Shown here piece by piece: positions 1 to 11,261 of a stretch of 64,000 nt of DNA. The notes under the pieces were generated by a model. It ran no database searches and was not told the origin of the DNA. It was given only the letters and a program-made list of their open reading frames with translations. The DNA lies in assembly GCA_026873275.1 (NCBI GenBank), contig JANTUC010000006.1, positions 1,612,001 to 1,676,000 of the forward strand, read 5' to 3'. The stretch's first letter is position 1; every line of letters starts with the position of its first letter. Source of the stretch: Pseudopithomyces maydicus (Eukaryota > Ascomycota > Dothideomycetes > Pleosporales > Didymosphaeriaceae). A program made the position numbers and the translations under genes.

Positions 1-707
1 GCTGTAGATGTCGAAGTGAACGCTCTTGTCATCGGTCTTGTAGACAGACTGGATGTTGGCACCGTTGGTGATGCTCTTGGTGCCAGACGAAGTGACGGTG
101 ATCTGACCGCAACCGTTGTAGAATTGAGCCTTGCCCAATCCGTAGCCCTCGTGAAGGGCAATGATCTCAGAGCGGACGAGGTAGTCACCAGCGGCAAGGT
201 CGGGGACAGTAACATCGATCTTTCCGGCGTTGCTGCGGAACTTCTCAACAGCCCACTTGCCGTTGCTCAAACCATCCTCCTGGATCTTGACCCAGGCGTT
301 GCCCTTACCCTCAGTGCTAGCCTTCGCAACCCAAACGATGATGGGACCGTTGTGAGACTATGAAGTATTAGTTCTGTGATGATCCAAGTGTTGGAAAGTC
401 AGCGTACCTGAGCAATGGGCTCATCCGAATCGCCTGCGGAGGCAGGGTTGTTGTGGTGCCACTGAAGAGTGAGCTTGTCGCCGGAGGCGACCTTGACCGA
501 GCCGGAAACCTTTGCTCCTCCCTTGCAAATCATCATATCCGAGGCAAGCTCGGAAGCGGTGGAGTAGATGGGGTTGTTCTGGTTCGAGGTACCACGAACA
601 CCGGTAGTACCCTGGGACTTGCCGTTGACAAGCATCTCCTGGAAGGTAGCGTGGGCGGCGGCAAGCTTGCCAACAGCGGCGAGGGCGAGGAACGTAGTGG
701 TCTTCAT
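1..707 (-). CDS. AA9 (GH61-type) lytic polysaccharide monooxygenase, partial at window edge
   Basis: Secreted copper enzyme that cleaves cellulose or hemicellulose chains oxidatively; family role known, substrate not readable here. Exon 1 is 707-408, an intron with GTACGC donor and ATAG acceptor covers 407-358, and exon 2 runs from 357 off the left edge, so the C-terminus is missing. The start ATG (705-707) opens a signal peptide of about 18 residues ending AAA; the next residue is the His that would be the N-terminal copper ligand of the histidine brace (AHATFQEM). Exon 2 shows family landmarks: SHNGPIIVWVAK, VRSEIIALHEGYG (second brace His) and AQFYNGCGQI (the aromatic/Tyr axial region and disulphide Cys). 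A TATATAA element lies about 180 nt upstream of the ATG. No neighbour suggests a cluster. Confidence 0.9.
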
Positions 708-882
708 TGTTGCTGGTGGTTGATCTCAATTGGCTTCTAAATGGGATAGTCGATGAAATGAATAGATAGTTCTAAATCGAACAGGCGATGATCAAAAAGA
801 GTGACAGGTTGCTAAAGAGCGTGGGGTTGAAAACGAATGTCAGCTTCAAGCTTGATTTTGTACGATACATGCTGTGAGCATC

Positions 883-889
883 TTATATA
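883..889 (-). promoter_or_regulatory. TATA-like element upstream of the AA9 gene
   Basis: TATATAA read on the minus strand about 175 nt upstream of the AA9 start codon. Position and sequence fit a core promoter element, but no transcript evidence is available. Confidence 0.35.
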
Positions 890-3602
890 CCTTCACACCA
901 TGCTGGCGGTGAATCACCCGAGATGTGATGTCTGTGCTTCTAGAATCAGCAATCTCGGTACTAGGGAATGCGGGAGCCAGGACTTCACGTAGCGCTATTT
1001 GCACCTGTCATCTTGGAAACGGCGCCAAATACTTTTCATGATTAGCGGACCCCGGTCCAGGTTGGAAAATAGACCGATAATTAAGGGCTAGGACTGGTGG
1101 CTACCGCTAGCTCCCGCACAAGCAGTTCGCTTGGGGAACGTTTGATTGCTCGTCTTCTCATCCGAGGCTGATAGATTTCGCTTCGATGCATGTGCTCAGG
1201 GCTCCGAATGTTCGAGATGCAGTTAGTCGAATCATGGGGGACTGTGGCTGGATATGAAACATCAACGTCGAAGCCCCGTCTGCAATCATGCAATTGAATG
1301 AAACATCCGCAGTTCATGCTGTAGTACATATTCCGCATAGATTTATATTTCTATGTTTATTCCAGCAGTCTGTTCAGATAAAAATTTATGCTATACAATC
1401 GAGCCATTGCACATAACGTAATCATAGGATGCGCGTGTACAACTGTCAAGCTTGAGGGATAATTTTTCGAGTGGTTGCTAATTTCGTCTGCACAAGACTT
1501 GCGGACGGAGATCTCGTGCGGCGGTAGAGTGGACTGTATGTAAGATGCAGTAAGCGTAGGAGTGCCGCAGGGAAGTTTTGTGGACACTTGAAGATTACGG
1601 TCACGTGTTGTTTTATCCACCAATCAGAGACGATCCATCTGTCTCATGTTGCCGCTTGGGGCGCGCTAACGTGGTTAGCATCGTTAGGAGATCTTGACGT
1701 CCTTGTAGCCCGGGCCGCAAAGTCCTCCCTGGGTGAGATTATCAAGTGGAACCGGGCTCGTGGTGAAGAGTCCACTAAACCAATATATCCGGCGCTTTCG
1801 GCTTGGGTAGACCCAGCAAAACCCATTGGAGTAAGACTAGCAATTTCATCCAGTGAAATTTTATGGAATTTCCGGATGGATGAAAACAACAGTCACATGC
1901 ATGCTTGTAGGGCCAGAAAGTGGACGAATCCACCTATGTGGCGTGAGCAGCAGGCTTCTTATGGCCACACCCCACATCTGGACGCTACCCTCACAGCATC
2001 CCAGGTAAAATGGCTTTGGGAACGATTTGCAGCGAAGCGCCGCGATATCAAAAGCTTCGTGGGCTTATCTTTCATCACCGCGGCTAGAAAGTATTGCCCC
2101 GACCCACCGCTAGACACGATTCCTTAGCTCTAATAATATTTAAATACATACTGTCCGTCCAGAGGTCTATGCCTCAACTCTTATTTTACCGCTCCAGCAC
2201 CACTTCAAAAAATTGCGGATCACATGCTGAAAGCTATCCCCTCCATTGGACAGACTCAGCTCTGACAGGCGTTCTTGCAGCACATTACCATGGGCTAACA
2301 TGGTATACACTAATCTGCCTAGATAGCAAGCCTCTAGCATCGGCTTCGTGCTTCATTCTTGCAGGTGCCCAGACCTGTCACAGACAGAATGGTAAATCCA
2401 GTCGCCACTGTCCAGCATTGCTAGCATTTATATTAATGACGTGCATCAAAAGCCAAAGCACAAGCGTCTACGCTTACATCTAAAACAAACAATCGAATTC
2501 TCTCTTTTTCAATCTCGAAGATCACTCAAGTGTACAATAGTTCAAACGAACGCACGCATGAACAGACGTGAAGACCGGCGCTGGAATGCTCGAGAACGAC
2601 GATTGAGGGTATGAACAGGCAGAGACGCAGCGAGCCTTACTTACCCCTTTTAATTTGGGCTTTGCACCACTTGGTAGATAAGTACAACAGGACTGACAGT
2701 TCCCGGATGGTACCTTATGATTGGACCAGAAAGGACTTGAGCGCACGAAGAAGCAACACCTGCGTTCTCCATTTTCGTGGCCGTCGAGTGGGTGCGGTTC
2801 GTAAAGACAGCTAGGGAGAGCTCTCCCGAGGAGACCAAGGCTGTCGCTGATACCCTGTTGCTGACTTTGTACAGGTCTGTACCCACGTCCCGTCCGAATC
2901 TAGCGAGTGCAATGATAAGCCGGGCTCCCAAGACGGCACAACGGAAAGGATACTCACAACCGATATATAAAATCACAGCCTCGAATTACACAACCAGTCA
3001 TTACGTTGGTACATTCAAGGCTCATAATATATCATCATGGGCATACGTACGAACAGAGGGCTCTTCGTACACTCGTGTGCAAGCGAAGCTGTTGAAATAC
3101 CACACAGGCAGCCTTTGTCCTTTGCATTCGGCCTCGAGAAATTTCATGCATACACAATCCCAATTGTGTCTCAAACTGCTCACTAAATCCAAGATACTAT
3201 GGAAGGCCGAGTAGTCACAGCAGAATGGGCGAGGCTGCTATACACCGACTTGGTGGCAGGATTATCTTACAAAGGTATCATATTAAATTCCATCTAAGCT
3301 ATACTGTGGCGCACAATCTTTTATCCAGAATACTCCATCACGGGCTTGGATTCATTGTTCTAGCACGTTCTTTGACGCCGGCTGTGCCTCAGTGTTCCTC
3401 ATCTCCTCACCACCACTACAGCACAGCGGGCTGATATGAATAATGCTAGTCAAGCGTTAACCAAAGGAGACCCTCCTAGCGTACCAGAGTTGATTCTTTC
3501 CCTAGTGAATTATAGTGGGATCCTTCGTACTACCCTCTACCGGTGTAAGGAGGGTAGATGGTCAATGGAAGTTGAGACCATTCATAATGGGTACACAGTC
3601 GA
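890..3602. other. Intergenic, no supported gene
   Basis: Only short open frames occur here; the longest, about 179 codons on the plus strand near 1588-2127, has no recognisable domain, no intron-linked extension and composition like its surroundings. I see no RNA gene or clear repeat. Confidence 0.5.
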
Positions 3603-5262
3603 TTAGATTATGCGTATCAAATGTAAACCGACCTGGTATTCCTCACAAGGAAGCCTGCTCTCCGTCACGCTACGGGCCAAAATTTTCTCCTTGACTTCTT
3701 TACCCCATCCGCGGGCAAGTCCAATGCGACAATAGGCACCTCTTTTCGGGTCGTCTACCTCCAATATCAAGATATAGATACTCCCATCATCGCATGATCG
3801 TACTCTCGCCGGCATGCAGTACAAAGCTTCCTTTGCATTGTGCTCTTCGAAATCATCATGAAGAGCATCGAGCTTGACATGAGGCTGTGGCTCTCCGTAA
3901 GAAGACTCTGTCGGAACACTAACATGTACTCCATTAACGAACATATCCCAATCTCCATTCATACCTGTGTTAGACAAACGATGACGCACCAGCATTAGTT
4001 GCTTTAATGGACCTTGTAACCGCAGCCAGCCGCCTTGGACTACATTTGTGTTGTCGTTTGTCAAATATTTTAGTTCTAAGCTCACCACCTTGATGAGCAA
4101 GTTCGTTGTCTCAACATCTAGAAGACCAGGGTTAACTTCACCATCTACCGCCGCCCATGACCAACTTGGAGAGCGATACATTTCGGGTCGTGACGCACTC
4201 CCTATGTGGTTCCCACTCATTGACCAAAGCAGCTCGAACTGCAAATAGCGACGCCACATGCCGGCGACGTACTCGTCTCGCAGGATTTCTCTCATCACCT
4301 TCGCGATGGCCGAAACGACTCTATGGCGCGCTGAGAGAGATACTATTAGTCTCAACTAATCGATAACATACTTCCAGGTTTTCAAAGGGTTCACAGTCGA
4401 GAAGGCGCGTCGGATACCAACTCTATTTTTCTGTGAAAGTATTGCATTGTTGATGTTCCGATGCACACTTTTCGATCCATCTCCTTGCAATGGACATTGT
4501 TTCAGCAGATTTTGTGCTCTCAGAAAGCCTCTCCCTTAGGTAACTTCGCTGTGGGCTTGGAGTTTCGTCAGATCGAATTTGTTTCATAACAAGAATAAAC
4601 AGCAATAGGGTAATGCTTAGATGCCCAAGGAGGTATCCCGACTACTTGGAGATACCTAATGCATTTAAGCATCGCAGAATAAGATAAAAGCCTACTGCTG
4701 AAGGCAACTAACTCGCCGGATTGCTTCTGGTGGGTTGCTTTGAGCTTAGTCTTACCATCAAGAGGCTGCAACAAAAAAGATGCACGCCAGTATTTCCTGT
4801 CTGGGGCCATCTCTGGAGGCAATACTGCACTTACGTTGAAGGCAAGTTGCAACAAGTATCATCCTGATGACCGTATAAACCACCTTCTCTAGTGGAAGCC
4901 GCCGTAATACAATTTTGTACGGAGTTGGTGAGTGCGCCGTGCTTATGAATTTTGGTCGCATCGCTGTTGAAATTGTTGAAACCCGACTCCGACTCAACTA
5001 AGCTCGAAACGACACTTCGTTCATCGGGCAATAGGACAGCCCAGAGACGATTACAGACGTAGCATCCTAGGCTTGTAGATTCTTTGAAAGCGCCGCAAGT
5101 CTGATGGTGGGTAGTTGTCTGCCCATTTGGGCTAATGTTCTTGCACATCCACGTGTCACGCATATTATGTCGAGGACGATGAATCAGAGAAATGTCTCTC
5201 ATTGCAGAAGAATGCTTTAAATGAATGGATCTAACAGAGGGTGCAAGTTTTCTCTTGATCAA
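3603..5262 (-). pseudogene. HET-domain protein gene, degenerate with core domain deleted
   Basis: Remains of a heterokaryon-incompatibility (HET) protein read on the minus strand. The N-terminal flank is recognisable: LGCYVCNRLWAVL (about 5080-5030), an exon ending FLLQPLDG with a GTAAGA donor near 4755, then ARRWIEKCASEHQQCNTF (about 4500-4440). In the same frame follow a TAG stop (about 4425) and WYPTRLLDC, the block that normally precedes the HET core. After RLVETN the sequence jumps straight to SARHRVVSAIAKVM, RDEYVAGMWRRYL and SPSWSWAAVDGEV, which belong to the C-terminal half. The defining HET motifs (S-x-CWG, WIDSLCIIQ, WVLQERLL) are absent, so roughly 200 residues are deleted and the frame changes at the join. 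The TAG would be CAG before a CpA-to-TpA change, which fits RIP-type mutation (inference). The last ORF (3603-4355) is still open for 250 codons but lacks an ATG start. Confidence 0.8.
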
Positions 5263-7822
5263 AAACGAGAGTGCGCTGAATCGCCTAGCCGTCGAGTGTC
5301 GGGGGTAGGTAGGGTAGGTGCCTAGCTTACGGGAATGTACGTATTTAACCGAAACTTAGACCCCGCATAACGGGGAATATAATATTCCAGTTTTATGAAA
5401 CAATTCAAGGTTTTCTATATTCTACTCCTACTTGCAGGGAAGACGGCCTACCCGCTTTAAATTTCCCTAGTTGGTTGTATACGCTACGGCAGAATCGAGT
5501 ATAAATAGTCTATAATAAAATTATAAGAAACTATTTCATATTTAATGACTTTCTAGAATAATTGAGTCTGTATATAGGTAAATAATAAGAACACTCTAGA
5601 TAAGCTCGCCTGAGTTAACTGTTTTAGGTAAATGATTTCACAATAGCTAATATAATTCTAGAGGCAGCTCTTGAATATTTTTTAATTATACTAGAGTCAA
5701 AGCTAATATCTATTTACTTATAGTCCAATCATTTTGTGAAACTTGTCTCCGCCCTCACACATCTGTCATCATATATGTGTAGCATTACTTCTTCTTTCAC
5801 ATACGACCATAGGACATTGAGAACTAGGCTTCCCGTCCGCTCAGCCATATATAAGCAGTGTACCGGCGGATTAGTAGTTAGGTGGGTGACCACTAGCGAA
5901 TCCCCGCTGTTGTATGTTTTTTTGGTTCTTGGAATGCCTGATATTAAATTTTTCACACTAAGTTATAACTACTAGTAAAAAGATCCACTCTATTTAGGCC
6001 CCTACCTATAACAAGATAATAGTATATAATAGTAATATTTATAATATTTACATATCACACTTATTTTACCAGTAGTTTTTTTTATCATTATTAAATTAGA
6101 TATATTAGAGCCAGTAAGGTACCTTTTCTTTTATGAATAAAACATATCTAGACATTTATTACATTCATCTATAGGACTATACAAATTGGTTTTTCTTGCC
6201 GCTTCGCCAGATTTCATATATGGTATCGATTGCTTGCAAGCCAGAATATATTTCGTGCCATCTAGATCCGGATTCTTCACTTCGAACGCCAGGAGTAAGA
6301 CTGATTAAAGCATCACAGATACAGTAAGCAGATAAGCCGACCGTCACCACCGGCACGAACATCTTTTTCCGCATCCATGTTCCTTCCATAATCACAAGCG
6401 CACCTACTAAACCTCTAGAACAGTCCTGTCTTTTTATTTTCTATTTTCTCCGAACCTGGCCTTATAGCACAGGCTACACGTGGTAACTACATTTTGTACA
6501 TAATCATATTCGTACTGTCATCGTCTGGTTCTTGTTCGAAAACAAATACCTGGTATTTTTAAGACTTTGTCTACCCACCCCCGAGACATTCCTCCGTCCG
6601 TATTTGGCTCCTTGTTACAAGATCAATAAGGCGACGGAGACTTAGAATCCTCAAAATACGCATACCAGTGTCCCTGAACCGGACTTTTTACTTCCCGACT
6701 GGCGATACAACAATATTGCGGTAAATATGGTCGCGTATCATGGTCATTTGTAACGAGCCCAAGGATGAATGTTCTATTCTCCGGAACGCCCGAGATTTAC
6801 CAGAAAATGTCTGATATTGCCCATAAGCCTGTATGCACAAGACCTTCTCTCTATGACCGTACAAATATAGGATCCGAGACAGAAGCCGTTAAGTACACCC
6901 AATCTCATGGGTAAGAGAACACTGCAGTGGAGTAGTGAAGGAAGCCGATAAGTCGCTATATAATCGGAGTGCAACTTGGGCTGTCTGATGCGAGGGGGCT
7001 GTCGCTAAGTGGCCAGTTCTCTCCAGTCTCGCAGCTGCACCATAGCCGTAAGATGATGATTCACACTCATGTATGGGACGGGGATTTTAGCTGAATGATC
7101 TGGATAGGGGTATGTAGAAGTAATCTGTACACATACTTTCGCTGACTGTGCTCTCGGTGTCCGAGTAGCAGAAGCTGCATCAAGGAGGCGACACTGTTCC
7201 ACTGGCAACGCGTTTGAGTCCCTCAAATTCAAGTTGTAGACGACTAAGAGATGGAACCGACCCGCTCTTGGCTGCTCCTATCTACCATAGCCTTCTTTTC
7301 GGGCTGCAATCGCTGCTGGTTAATAATTGGCTATGAGGCCTGTATGTGGCTTGAACCATCAAGAACATGACGAATGAGAGTAGCATCATAAGCATTAGGC
7401 AAAATTCTAGGCTATTTGCCTTCTATAAATTGTGTGGAGATTGGTCCTGGACAGGGATCGCATGATTTGGCACGTAACATGGCTTCCTTTCAACGTCTAG
7501 AATTACAGAACTTATTCCCACAACGATTGGATTCGTATCTCATCCACGATTAGTCTTCGCGTAAAAACCTTTCTTCGTGAGATATAACCTATCATACCAT
7601 GCTTTGCGCTATCTTCACCGGATGATTACGACAGCAGTTGTTATCTATCAGCCTTGTGCTTTGAACCGGTGAACATATACGGCGATCACGAGGCACTGAT
7701 ATGCATCAATCATTCTCACAAACAGTTACTACTAATTTCTAGAAGCGGCCGGAGCTTTCTTGTGATCCACTTCGCGGTGCTGCAAGTTATACTAAAGAGA
7801 GCCTGCCAGTTGTTCTTATAAC
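5263..7822. other. Intergenic region including an AT-rich block (about 5330-6180)
   Basis: About 5330-6180 is visibly richer in A and T, with many TA dinucleotides, long A/T tracts and no open frame of note. This is the look of a RIP-decayed repeat or transposon remnant, but no transposase or LTR motif survives. The remaining parts (5263-5330 and 6180-7822) have ordinary composition and only short open frames with no recognisable product. Confidence 0.5.
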
Positions 7823-10045
7823 ATGGCATCTACACACAGGGAGTACCAGATGGCCATTTCCATCGTCGCAGGCACCAAGGGCCTGATTCAGCTAGGTCTT
7901 TCGATTTCTGACGTAGCCTTGCTTATCGACCAAGGCAAGAAGTTTGGTAACTTTGTGCGTGTTAGGCAGAATGATGGTGATCTTTTCGACCTTCTGAATG
8001 AGGTTCCCGAGGCTGTACTTAAGAGGCGCGGCCTCGTTGAAGCCCATGAAATGGAGATGGTTTGGTCAGAGCAGGCTATTATTCACCACGGTAGAAAAAT
8101 CAAGGCAAAGATTTGCGGAAGTACGGCCACTCCAGCAGAGTTCACGAGGACAGGGAAGAAAAAGAAAAACAGTAATAACCCAGAGAGTACGGAAAGCTTC
8201 ACATGGATAATGGCCACAATTGTCTCAGTCTTGGACAATTGTCTGCCAGCCAGCGCTATCCACAAGCTGCTCGTTGAGGTTTTCGCCACGCTTTTGAATG
8301 GAGACGACGATGTTAAGAAAGCGCTCAAGATTCATCTCGATGTAAACATCAAATCCTGGAGATCTTTCGCATGCTCCAGACAAATGGCAGTTCCGATGAA
8401 GACAGAAGTGCGAAAATGTTTAAAAAGGTGTTGGCCTGATTTCAAGCAACATGGGTCCATCCCACAGTTAAATGAAGCAGAAACTCAACACATAAAGAGT
8501 TTCATCGTCTGGCTTCTTGACAACAAGGAAACACAATTCACGGCCATATTCGCAATGGCCTTTGCAATTGCCGAGGCATTAAAAGCAGCAAAGCTTCATC
8601 TTTGTACTGATGGAAATCCCTCCTATGAAGGTCAAGCGTGCGTCCAATATCGTGCTGAGGATCAAGCTTTTGGCAGTATGCAATCTCAGATAACACCGAT
8701 ATCGAGGGGTCTGGGCTCTAGAACCCTTCAGATCTCATGGCCTAGAGATTTCCCTCAAACGATGATCGATACTCTTGGTGTGCCACGCGATCTCGAAGAC
8801 ATTATGGGCCAACTATGGAAACTTGGTGAAGAGGCTGCTGATGAATTGACATTGATTGGTAAGGCTGATATTCCCTTCGAAACAACGAAAGAGATATATT
8901 ACAGTCTTCAAGAGGTTCCTCTCAGCGCTGCTGTCGCTAAAAAGTTTCCTGCTCACATTGGGATGGTGGCCAGTCTCGGATTTCCAGTGCGCACTCAGAA
9001 GATTTACGCTGCAGTGGAGATGCTTTTGAAAGAGGAAAAAGAAGACGCACCGATATGGCTACAAGCACATGTTGCACAAGACTACCTGCTCCGTATCGAG
9101 AACGAATCTTTGGCACATCAAGGACAATTTTCTGCTGTCTTCTCTAAATACCAAGCCCTCGTATTTGGTTTCTACTATCGCCTGCTGAAACAGATTCTGT
9201 GTTTTGAACTCGTCGAGACCGCAGCGTTCTTTCACGGGATCTGGGGCAGACAAAGTACAACCCTCTTGGCTATGTGCACACAACTTTGTAGTTCTTTGCA
9301 ACCATTGTCCAAAGCTACCAGAGCGCATCTATTGTATATTCTTGCCGCTATGTACAACGGGCGCCGCAAGCTCTTCAACCCTAACTCCGCGATGCCTCGA
9401 CTAGTGGGTGTACTGGGTTCCATCTCGGTTCTGGCGCTGCCGCTCGTCCGCGTTACTGATATCCCGGAGGAGATCTGGAAGATAGCCATCGTAGATCTTC
9501 CAATCGTAGATCTAGTACCCGATAACAACGATGGTGAGTTGATGGCAGGCGAAGGCGGCGGCCTAAATTTTATGCCGGCGAGCGACAGTGGAAGACCCAT
9601 TGTGACCATTCAGCCTGCTAGTCCAGTGGAACGTTGGACTGTTCATTCCAATATGAGCATGTCATTAGATACCGAGACGAGTGGAGGCGTTGTCATGGCT
9701 GCGCGATGTGGTGGGCGGCTCGTCGGTTGGTTCAACCCTTTGGCAGCAGACATTTTGTTCCTAAGTGATGCATATGTCAGAGAATGCTATTCAGAGGGGG
9801 AGATTAGGGGATTTGAGGTGGAGGATAAGGATTGGCAGTGCGGACAGATGCCCAAGCCGATTGAAGAGAAAAGGGGTTATCAATTTGGCCTCGTTCACTC
9901 TTCCGAGTCCCCTGAGCTAAGATATGCTGCGGCGGGCTTTTATGGTGAGAAGAAAGAAGAAGTAGCGATTGCTAGGTCGACAAGAGAAGTTTACGGTGCA
10001 TTTGGGAGGGTCGAAGCGCAGGAACAAGGTATAGTCGTTGCCTAG
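7823..10045 (+). CDS. Uncharacterised 740-residue protein, first gene of an unassigned pair
   Basis: Single-exon gene; the ATG at 7823 is the first in the frame. I cannot assign an enzyme family. The N-terminus (residues about 10-45) is a hydrophobic helical segment, AGTKGLIQLGLSISDVALLI, followed by GKKFGNFVR; it recalls small helical N-terminal domains of fungal NOD-like and HET-associated proteins, a weak resemblance only. Residues about 108-120 hold a Lys/Asn-rich linker. The middle (about 130-560) is mostly helical, with hydrophobic repeats and scattered Cys but no nucleotide-binding P-loop. The C-terminal 140 residues contain a glycine-rich MAARCGGRLVGWFNPLA block and an RYAAAGFYGEKKEEVA block, predicted strand-rich. 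No signal peptide is seen. It is followed in the same orientation, 1.2 kb downstream, by another large unassigned gene; from memory, proteins resembling the two occur together in filamentous ascomycetes, but I could not check this. Confidence 0.75.
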   Translation: MASTHREYQMAISIVAGTKGLIQLGLSISDVALLIDQGKKFGNFVRVRQNDGDLFDLLNEVPEAVLKRRGLVEAHEMEMVWSEQAIIHHGRKIKAKICGSTATPAEFTRTGKKKKNSNNPESTESFTWIMATIVSVLDNCLPASAIHKLLVEVFATLLNGDDDVKKALKIHLDVNIKSWRSFACSRQMAVPMKTEVRKCLKRCWPDFKQHGSIPQLNEAETQHIKSFIVWLLDNKETQFTAIFAMAFAIAEALKAAKLHLCTDGNPSYEGQACVQYRAEDQAFGSMQSQITPISRGLGSRTLQISWPRDFPQTMIDTLGVPRDLEDIMGQLWKLGEEAADELTLIGKADIPFETTKEIYYSLQEVPLSAAVAKKFPAHIGMVASLGFPVRTQKIYAAVEMLLKEEKEDAPIWLQAHVAQDYLLRIENESLAHQGQFSAVFSKYQALVFGFYYRLLKQILCFELVETAAFFHGIWGRQSTTLLAMCTQLCSSLQPLSKATRAHLLYILAAMYNGRRKLFNPNSAMPRLVGVLGSISVLALPLVRVTDIPEEIWKIAIVDLPIVDLVPDNNDGELMAGEGGGLNFMPASDSGRPIVTIQPASPVERWTVHSNMSMSLDTETSGGVVMAARCGGRLVGWFNPLAADILFLSDAYVRECYSEGEIRGFEVEDKDWQCGQMPKPIEEKRGYQFGLVHSSESPELRYAAAGFYGEKKEEVAIARSTREVYGAFGRVEAQEQGIVVA

Positions 10046-11261
10046 ATAAGCCGTATTAATCTAATCTTCTTCAACATGAGAGACCGACCACCAAACCTGC
10101 CACCTTTTCTTGTACTCCAGGAAACATGAAAATATTTACTTAATGGAAGTCAATTTAAGATTCATGGTTAGGCTTTAGCAGGCAAAAGGATGGATATATA
10201 GAACGATTACATGTCCCGCTTGTTTGTAACGCCGGAAACCTATATATTCTACGCCAATTTAGCTATCGAGTAGAGTTGTGATGATGGATATTGTTTCAAA
10301 TACGTGCAGCTCAGCATTCGTTTTCAGTTATAGAGTGATTCCCCATACTTCCAGATTCAGAGACCAATACGACGTTTACCCTTTATGACACCAAGACCAA
10401 GTACATACTGAATACTACAGCAAGAAGCGCTTGCAAAATATTTGCAATAAGATAAAAAAGCCATTGAAAGTACAAAGAGATGGTTTTTATTTGACCTAGT
10501 GACAGTCTTCTACAGCTAACCAGTCTGCTACCGTGACTGATCAGGAGTTTCTTCAAATCTCAGTGGACCATCTTTGGCTCATTTCATAGGCCTGTTGTTT
10601 CATTCTAACATAGTGCATTTGTACAGATCTATCGCGTATCATAGAGTGCACTATTATGTATCGTATATCTACTATGCCGTTAGACATCGCGCGTAAGCAA
10701 ACCCTCCCAGCTCGGCCGTTTCATGTGTACAATATTTAACCTGCTGCTTGAGCAATACATCTATAGAGGGACCTTTCCATAAGAATCAGGATATGAACAC
10801 CCCTCTAAACTGCTGTTCAATAAAGACTAGAAGATACGCGTGCTTAGACCTTTTCAACCAGCTATGTATGCCTCCTAGGGCTTGTAGCGCAAGCATCGGG
10901 AACACAGCCTGGTTTGCCTTCGTGGCGTCGCTTGATTGGATTCTGCCTTGCAGCCAGATGGTGGCCAATCGGACCCTCGCCAATTCTGTCTTTATCCGGC
11001 TCGAGGAAGAACTTTGTTTTCTTTCAACTCAAAAGACTCAGTTAGAGCGCTGGATCAATTCCATTGAGGAAAGCTGCTGCCTAAAAGTCTGTTCTACTTC
11101 TTGCTTTGCCAGCTTCTGGTACCCACCAGCCCACCAACGTTTCAAACCATCTATGCATTTCTATGAGACATGACTTCAATCAGCAAATTCAGCTCTGCAT
11201 TATTATCAATTCCAAACGAACTCACTGTTGCTGCAGCCAATTTAATATTAACTTCTCGTTG
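10046..11261 (+). other. Spacer between the two unassigned genes
   Basis: Probable 3' UTR, spacer and 5' region. The only notable open frame (about 10748-11173) is Cys/Ser-rich without a recognisable domain and is not supported as a gene. Confidence 0.45.

Noticed and set aside
1588..2127. 179-codon plus-strand frame
   Set aside because: No domain, no splice-linked extension, overlapped by a similar frame on the other strand, and composition like the surrounding intergenic DNA.
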